DNA from: JAZKHT01 sp040385245
Lineage (GTDB): Bacteria > Pseudomonadota > Alphaproteobacteria > Rhodobacterales > Rhodobacteraceae
Length of the DNA: 64,000 nt
Assembly (NCBI GenBank): GCA_040385245.1
Contig: JAZKHT010000007.1
Span: 248,001 to 312,000 of the forward strand
Reading direction: 5' to 3'
The number at the start of each line of letters is the position of its first letter. Positions within the stretch are counted from its first letter, which is position 1. The position numbers and the translations under genes are program-made. Below, in pieces: positions 59,978 through 64,000 of this stretch. The notes beneath the pieces are model-generated. The model was given only the letters and a program-made list of their open reading frames with translations, had not been told where the DNA came from and made no database searches.

Positions 59978-61878
59978 CCGACGGCATTGACCAGGTGCGG
60001 GCGGTTTTGGCCGCGACCGAAGACGTAGACCTGCCCGATGATCTGAACCGGCAAGACGCCGGCGCAGATCACGCAGCCCAGGACAGCCGCCCCGATGACC
60101 ACGATCGCGGCATGGACCAGAACGGCGGGCCGGATGATACGCCCCCGCACCCCCCGGGTGATGACGACGCCTTTTGGGGCCGGGTCGAGAAAGCTGCCGA
60201 ACAGCCGTTGAACGACATCGGCAACGGTCGCCGCCTTGCCATCCACTTCGGGGATGGTCTGATGTGGGTGCCGCGCGTCGGCTGGTTCACTTGGACGGGC
60301 GCGGTCTGGGCGAAAGACCCCGACATCATCAAGGTCAGGGAAAAGGCCCATCAGATCAGCCCGCTGATCGAGCGCGAGACCAGCTTCATCCGTGTGCCAC
60401 CCGCCAAAGCGGCGCTGGTCAACAATCGCGAGATGGTGCTGGAACGCCTCGGCGCGCTTTTGAAGACCAGCGGCCGGACGCCGGAACAGGATGCCGAACT
60501 GGACGAGCTGAAGCATCAGCGCGACGAGATCGATCGGCTGCTCAGCGGTGTCCAGGACAAGATCGGCCAGCGCCTGCGCCATGCCAAGAACGCGGGCAAC
60601 TCCGGCCCGATCGGCAATATGATGGTCGAGGGCGGCATCGGTCTCGCGCGGCAGCTCGAGGAACTGGACGCCTCTGACCTCGAGGTGAACACTCTGCTCG
60701 GGGTGCTGCGATTCAGCGTCACGGCCGACAAGAAGAACCCGGCCCTGCGCACCGCCTCGGTCGAGTTGGTCCCGCATGATCAGAGGCAACTGCTGACCAA
60801 GATCATGCCGGTCGAATACGACCCCAGATCGCCGACGATGGCCGCGCCCCGGTTCTATGCCTTTCTCGATCGGATCATGCCCGATGTGGAAATGCAGCGC
60901 TTCCAGCAACGGGTCTTCGGTCTGGCCATGACGGGCCTGACCGGCGATCAGATGTTGTGCTTTTTCTATGGCATGGGTGCCAACGGCAAATCGGTGCTGA
61001 TCGATCTGATGGCGCGGATCTTCGGCGACTATGCAGCAACAGCGAAGATCGAGAGCCTGACCGGCACCAACCGGCGCGGCGGTGGCGATGCCACGCCTGA
61101 CCTCGTGCCGCTGATCGGTGCCCGCTTTGTGCGCGCCTCAGAGCCGGATGAGGGCGTCAAATGGCAAGAGGGTCTCATAAAGGATTTGACCGGCGGCGAG
61201 CCGATCATGGTCCGCGCCTTGCATTCGGATTTCGTGAACTTTCGGCCGAAGTTCAAGCTGATCATCAGCGGCAACCACAAGCCCGACATCAGGGGCACCG
61301 ATGATGGCATCTGGCGGCGGCTGAAGCTGGTGGAGTTCGATCAGCAGATCCCGATCGAGGAACGGATCAAGAAGGATGAGATGGACGCCTTGCTCTGGGA
61401 AGAGCGCAACGGGGTGTTCTCCTGGCTGGTCGAGGGGCTGCTCGATTACCTCGAGGGCGGCATTGCTGAACCTGACCGCGTGAAGCTGGCCACAGCCACC
61501 TTCCGCGAGGAAAGCGATCCGTTCGGGACATTCCTCGATGATGCCTGCCTGATCACCGGCGACGGCGATGATCGCCTCTCTGCCCTCGACCTGGTCAACG
61601 CCTTCCACTTCTGGCTAGGGTCGAATGGCGGCGGCTCGTTCCGTGATGGCACGATCTCGCGCGCGATCAAGGACAGATCGCTGCGTTGGCGATCGAGGAA
61701 GACCAGGCAGAAGTTCACTCAGTCCAAGTCCAACGGCATCATGCGCTACAACGGCATACGGTTCACCGACGTGTTCCAAAAACTTTGGAATGATGCGCCG
61801 AAGGATCAGAAGGGCAAGCCGCTGTTCTCCAGCACCGCAGGCAGCGGATCACAGGGGGGCGATGATGGCCTCTTCTGA
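59974..61878 (+). CDS. D5/P4-type primase-helicase (SF3 helicase)
   Basis: 634 residues. An acidic N-terminus leads to a D5 N-terminal domain (about 85-290), then the SF3 helicase with Walker A GMGANGKSVLIDLMA near residue 330, Walker B-like ARFVRASE, and sensor 1 FKLIISGNHKPDIRGTDDGIWRR. It unwinds DNA at the element's origin. The preceding primase gene and this one form the replisome. Confidence 0.92.
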   Translation: MTDGIDQVRAVLAATEDVDLPDDLNRQDAGADHAAQDSRPDDHDRGMDQNGGPDDTPPHPPGDDDAFWGRVEKAAEQPLNDIGNGRRLAIHFGDGLMWVPRVGWFTWTGAVWAKDPDIIKVREKAHQISPLIERETSFIRVPPAKAALVNNREMVLERLGALLKTSGRTPEQDAELDELKHQRDEIDRLLSGVQDKIGQRLRHAKNAGNSGPIGNMMVEGGIGLARQLEELDASDLEVNTLLGVLRFSVTADKKNPALRTASVELVPHDQRQLLTKIMPVEYDPRSPTMAAPRFYAFLDRIMPDVEMQRFQQRVFGLAMTGLTGDQMLCFFYGMGANGKSVLIDLMARIFGDYAATAKIESLTGTNRRGGGDATPDLVPLIGARFVRASEPDEGVKWQEGLIKDLTGGEPIMVRALHSDFVNFRPKFKLIISGNHKPDIRGTDDGIWRRLKLVEFDQQIPIEERIKKDEMDALLWEERNGVFSWLVEGLLDYLEGGIAEPDRVKLATATFREESDPFGTFLDDACLITGDGDDRLSALDLVNAFHFWLGSNGGGSFRDGTISRAIKDRSLRWRSRKTRQKFTQSKSNGIMRYNGIRFTDVFQKLWNDAPKDQKGKPLFSSTAGSGSQGGDDGLF

Positions 61879-62116
61879 ACAGGTGTTCTGGCAAAACGTC
61901 CTACTGATGGCCGTGCATGACGCAACCATTCCCGCTGACCAGGCGACCGGGGAAGGCCGCAGGAACCGGGACGCCGCTGACAGTTGGATCAGAGGCGCTG
62001 GTCGCGATTTCAAGCGGGTGTGCAGTTGGGCCGGGTTCGCCCCGGAATTCATCCATGACGCTTATGTCGCTGGCCGGATCGACGGCGTGGCCCTGCGCAA
62101 CGGGAGGGGAGCATGA
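61865..62116 (+). CDS. Small phage protein after the helicase
   Basis: 83 residues. The second of two adjacent ATGs is chosen, five bases after AGGGGGG. It overlaps the helicase by 14 bases. It contains ADSWIRGAGRDFKRVCSWAGFAPEFIHDAYVAGRID, a pattern of small phage DNA-associated proteins; function unknown. Confidence 0.72.
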   Translation: MASSEQVFWQNVLLMAVHDATIPADQATGEGRRNRDAADSWIRGAGRDFKRVCSWAGFAPEFIHDAYVAGRIDGVALRNGRGA

Positions 62117-62532
62117 CGCCGCCCCGCACCCCTCTTACCCTTCCTTCGGAGATTTCAGGGAGTATCTGCCTCCCTGCGGGGAGGAACGGCCCTGAACCGG
62201 GGTCCGGGGGAAAGATAGGCAGATCATCGGCTTACACCCCGTCCGGGGAGCGTAGGGAGGATAGGGAGGCAAATCGCAACCTACGCATACGCGCGCGAAT
62301 AGAAGGGGTCAGGGGTGTCAGTTCCTTTCTTATGCGTAGGCAACAAACTGCCTCCCTATCCTCCCTATCATCCCTGAACAGACAGCAACTCTTTGCGAAC
62401 AAAGGGAAAAGGATCAGCGGTTTCGCTGCTCCGATCTTCCCTATGGGATCAACGATCCTCCCTATCCTCCCTGATGTTTCAGGCGAGAAACCAAATCTGG
62501 TGGAAACACCTGCGCTGCAAAACAACATATAG
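62113..62532 (+). CDS. Doubtful open frame across the repeat region
   Basis: 139 codons that begin with an ATGA overlap of the previous stop. The translation is low in recognisable structure and rich in S, R and P, and it runs through a perfect inverted repeat and direct repeats. The repeats explain much of its sequence, so coding is doubtful. Kept because the start junction is like the others in the chain. Confidence 0.25.
   Translation: MTPPRTPLTLPSEISGSICLPAGRNGPEPGSGGKIGRSSAYTPSGERREDREANRNLRIRARIEGVRGVSSFLMRRQQTASLSSLSSLNRQQLFANKGKRISGFAAPIFPMGSTILPILPDVSGEKPNLVETPALQNNI
62253..62367. repeat. Long interrupted inverted repeat
   Basis: A perfect 19-bp inverted repeat (62253-62271 and 62349-62367) encloses a second perfect 10-bp one (62280-62289 CCTACGCATA and 62331-62340). 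The arms are purine/pyrimidine biased. A 16-base core of the outer arm (CCTCCCTATCCTCCCT) recurs once more at 62457-62472. Candidate replication origin. Confidence 0.8.
62457..62472. repeat. Third copy of the 16-base repeat
   Basis: CCTCCCTATCCTCCCT, identical to 62351-62366 and in the same direction, and inverted to 62254-62269. A shorter variant (CCTATCATCCCT) adjoins the copy at 62351. The spacing suggests a binding array for an initiator. Confidence 0.75.
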
Positions 62533-62547
62533 AAACTGGGGGCAGAT

Positions 62548-63348
62548 ATGACCGACCAACGTAAGATCACTTTGCCGATCGGGCACTTCACCGCAGCGGT
62601 GGAACGTGCTGACCGCATCCGGTCAAATGGATTTGAGCCGTCGCCAACGATCGCCCGGCTGGAACGGGAAGCGCGCAACATCGGCGAGATGCTCGGTCGA
62701 TCGACGCCGCCCGAGGCGATGCAGGCCGCACCCGTCGCCCCGGCCAGAGGCACGATGCGTCTGCAAGAGAACTACGTTGTTGCACCAGGTGGAACGCGGC
62801 GGGCGGATGGTGCCCACTGGCAAGAGGCGACCGTGCTGCGCGTGATGGTCGAGCAGATGCGGCAGCGCCATGAGGCGCGCAACCTGCGCACCGGATCGCA
62901 AGAGCCGTTCGCCTCGCCCTTCACGCCCGGGCAGCTGCAGGTCGCAGAGGATTACCGGGCGCTGGTCGAATGGCGCGAAGGATCGGCCATGAAGTGCGGA
63001 TCGCTGGACGGTGGTGCATCAGCTGGTGCAGGGTCGGGTCTGTTCATCGACACATACATCGACCGGGGCAGTTTCCTTGCCCGCATCCATGCGCGGATCG
63101 GTGACGGCGTGGCGCTGTTGAAGCGGCGCGCCATCGACCAAGACAACGTGCGCCGCACGATCACCGCGCGTCGGCTGGTCGACATGGTCTGCCTCGAGGG
63201 CAAGGGGTTGTCCGGTGTGCTGATCGCCCATCGTTGGACCGACAAGGTCACCAACATTCGCGCCCTGCGTGACCAGCTAATCGCAGCGCTCGACAGGATG
63301 CAGGGGTATCGTGATGCGATCGACACAAGATCGGGTCTTGACAGTTAG
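62548..63348 (+). CDS. Hypothetical phage protein before the packaging genes
   Basis: 266 residues with GGGGG before the ATG. The first 70 residues are helical (HFTAAVERADRIRSNGFEPSPTIARLEREA). A later block (IARIHARIGDGVALLKRRAI) has no clear match. Position between replication and packaging genes would suit an antiterminator or late activator, but no motif confirms it. Confidence 0.72.
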   Translation: MTDQRKITLPIGHFTAAVERADRIRSNGFEPSPTIARLEREARNIGEMLGRSTPPEAMQAAPVAPARGTMRLQENYVVAPGGTRRADGAHWQEATVLRVMVEQMRQRHEARNLRTGSQEPFASPFTPGQLQVAEDYRALVEWREGSAMKCGSLDGGASAGAGSGLFIDTYIDRGSFLARIHARIGDGVALLKRRAIDQDNVRRTITARRLVDMVCLEGKGLSGVLIAHRWTDKVTNIRALRDQLIAALDRMQGYRDAIDTRSGLDS

Positions 63349-63386
63349 GACGGACGAAGGCACAACTCTTGGCATGATCTACAGCC

Positions 63387-63418
63387 ACGCCCGGAGGGAA
63401 ACCTCGCGGGCGTTTTCC
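63387..63418 (+). terminator. Rho-independent terminator before the late genes
   Basis: Stem ACGCCCG/CGGGCGT extended by GAGG/CCTC around a one-base bulge, with a GAAA-type loop, followed by TTTTCC. It would stop the early transcript and make late expression dependent on an antiterminator or a new promoter. Confidence 0.82.
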
Positions 63419-63494
63419 ATTTCCCCAAAAGTCGGCGGGTCCTTCCGGGCCTCAAACTGTATGCGGGGTTGCGAAGCGCATGAGTTGTGTCCCC

Positions 63495-63551
63495 CTTAAC
63501 AAATGGGAAAGCCTTAACAAGCTGGGCTTAACAAAGAGGTCCCGCTTAACA
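63495..63551. repeat. Four direct CTTAACA repeats
   Basis: CTTAACA at 63495, 63513, 63527 and 63545, spaced 18, 14 and 18 bases, ending 15 bases before the terminase start. Could be binding sites of a late regulator. Confidence 0.7.
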
Positions 63552-63565
63552 TCGGAGCCGGAGTC

Positions 63566-64000
63566 GTGATCAACGCAACGAAGCTGGCAGAAGAGCTTCA
63601 GGTTTCACGCGTCCGGGTCAGCCAATACGTTGCCGAGGGAAAGCTTGCCGGGTGCTATGTCGGCGACGGTCGAGCGCGGCGGTTCGACCTGGCGAAGGTT
63701 GCGGTGGCTTTGGGCCGGACCCTCGATCCCGGCCAGATGATGGGCAACGGGGCCGAGACGAAACGCGCCCTGGCAAGTTTGCGCGAAGCCGACCCGGCGC
63801 CGACCTTGCCGCAAGGCAAGTCGATGGAACTGAAGCCCGACGATCCTGATCGCTACGAACTGGCGCGGATCAGCAAGGCCGAGGAAGAGGCGCGCAAGAT
63901 GCGCCGGCAGAACGCCGAAGCCGAAGGACTGTTCGTCCTGGCCTCTGCCGTCGAGCGCGAAGTCGCCAAGGTGGTGGGTCAAGAAGTTCGCGAGTTTGAA
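63566..64000 (+). CDS. Terminase small subunit-like protein (3' end outside window)
   Basis: 145 codons visible from a GTG at 63566, with GGAG stretches upstream. The N-terminal helix-turn-helix (NATKLAEELQVSRVRVSQYVAEGKL) and the long charged helix (RISKAEEEARKMRRQNAEAEG) resemble phage Nu1/terminase small subunits that bind packaging sites. A phage helix-turn-helix regulator is the alternative until the next gene is seen. Confidence 0.72.
   Translation, partial: MINATKLAEELQVSRVRVSQYVAEGKLAGCYVGDGRARRFDLAKVAVALGRTLDPGQMMGNGAETKRALASLREADPAPTLPQGKSMELKPDDPDRYELARISKAEEEARKMRRQNAEAEGLFVLASAVEREVAKVVGQEVREFE

Larger units (their letters stand above)
63349..63565. other. Intergenic region with terminator and CTTAACA repeats
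   Basis: 217 bases between the last early gene and the terminase gene. It holds a terminator (63387-63418) and four CTTAACA repeats (63495-63551). No gene is seen. Confidence 0.6.
47541..64000. mobile_element. Left part of a temperate prophage or phage-derived island
   Basis: The region starts at tRNA-Arg and holds an integrase, an excisionase-like gene, a repressor/Cro switch, a primase and D5-type helicase, and a terminase-like gene at the right edge. Gene order (integration and leftward small genes, switch, rightward replication, packaging) matches lambdoid siphophages. Structural genes would lie beyond 64,000. Confidence 0.88.

Noticed and set aside
62232..62753. 173-codon minus-strand frame in the repeat region
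   Set aside because: No ribosome site or domain; the repeat arms and the plus-strand gene at 62548 explain it.
63495..63551. CtrA-type TTAA-N7-TTAA boxes in the TTAAC repeats
   Set aside because: The spacings are 18 and 14 bases between copies, not the 11-base period of CtrA boxes.
1..64000. CRISPR arrays and rRNA genes
   Set aside because: No regularly spaced repeat-spacer pattern and no rRNA-like sequence was seen on either strand.

Overview
The window is a high-GC alphaproteobacterial chromosome segment, most likely a member of the Rhodobacterales (Paracoccaceae/Rhodobacteraceae group). Clues are the leuS-lptE-holA order, a DUF4170-waaA-lpxK lipid A cluster, a CcrM-type cell-cycle methyltransferase, a carboxynorspermidine pathway, and DUF2125/PmbA/DciA-type genes with codon use strongly biased to G/C at third positions. 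It has two very different halves: ordinary host chromosome from 1 to about 47,540, and the left part of an integrated temperate phage (or phage-derived island) from the end of a tRNA-Arg gene to the right edge of the window.

Host half. 1-4.6 kb: the 3' end of leuS, lptE and holA (overlapping genes), an HPP/CBS membrane protein and a GAF protein. 4.6-11.7 kb: a LysR regulator, a secreted CAP-domain protein, and a five-gene operon in the ydcS-T-U-V-patD order of E. coli, predicted to import putrescine-like polyamines and oxidise the derived aminoaldehyde. 11.9-18.7 kb: a flavoprotein, an HNH nuclease, an enoyl-CoA hydratase/SDR pair, a periplasmic DUF2125 protein, PmbA/TldE and an inositol-monophosphatase-family enzyme. 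18.7-24.4 kb: a DEAD-box RNA helicase with a long basic repeat tail, then DUF4170, waaA and lpxK for lipid A-Kdo synthesis. 24.4-26.8 kb: carboxynorspermidine dehydrogenase and decarboxylase, a second polyamine locus. 27-36 kb: small secreted and membrane proteins, a membrane-tethered winged-helix protein, rnhB, ccrM with three GANTC sites in its promoter region, a methyltransferase, alkB, mutY, dciA and a DsbA-type thioredoxin. 36-47.5 kb: a CaiB-type CoA transferase, an EEP-family hydrolase, a SIS protein, a glycosylation cluster (methyltransferase, GtrA, STT3-like transferase, family 2 glycosyltransferase), tRNA-Lys, dapF, mtaB, a LacI/GntR-type regulator with an operator-like palindrome, a secreted duplicated-domain protein and tRNA-Arg(CCU).

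Element half. The first 1.3 kb after tRNA-Arg is AT-rich and carries a three-gene unit (HigB/RelE-like toxin candidate, HTH antitoxin candidate, small conserved protein). A leftward block follows: tyrosine integrase, excisionase-like HTH, MT-A70-type adenine methyltransferase and many small genes, including a 34-residue membrane peptide. At 53.1-53.8 kb is a lambda-like switch: divergent repressor and Cro-like genes, with copies of one 17-bp operator lying exactly between the -35 and -10 elements of the leftward and rightward promoters. A rightward replication block runs from 55.7 to 62.1 kb through mostly overlapping genes: zinc-finger/Toprim primase, a MazG-like fusion and a D5/P4-type helicase. 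It ends in a region with a perfect 19-bp inverted repeat and direct repeats that is a good candidate for the element's replication origin. The window then reaches a gene resembling a terminase small subunit, preceded by four CTTAACA repeats. The right end of the element lies outside the window.
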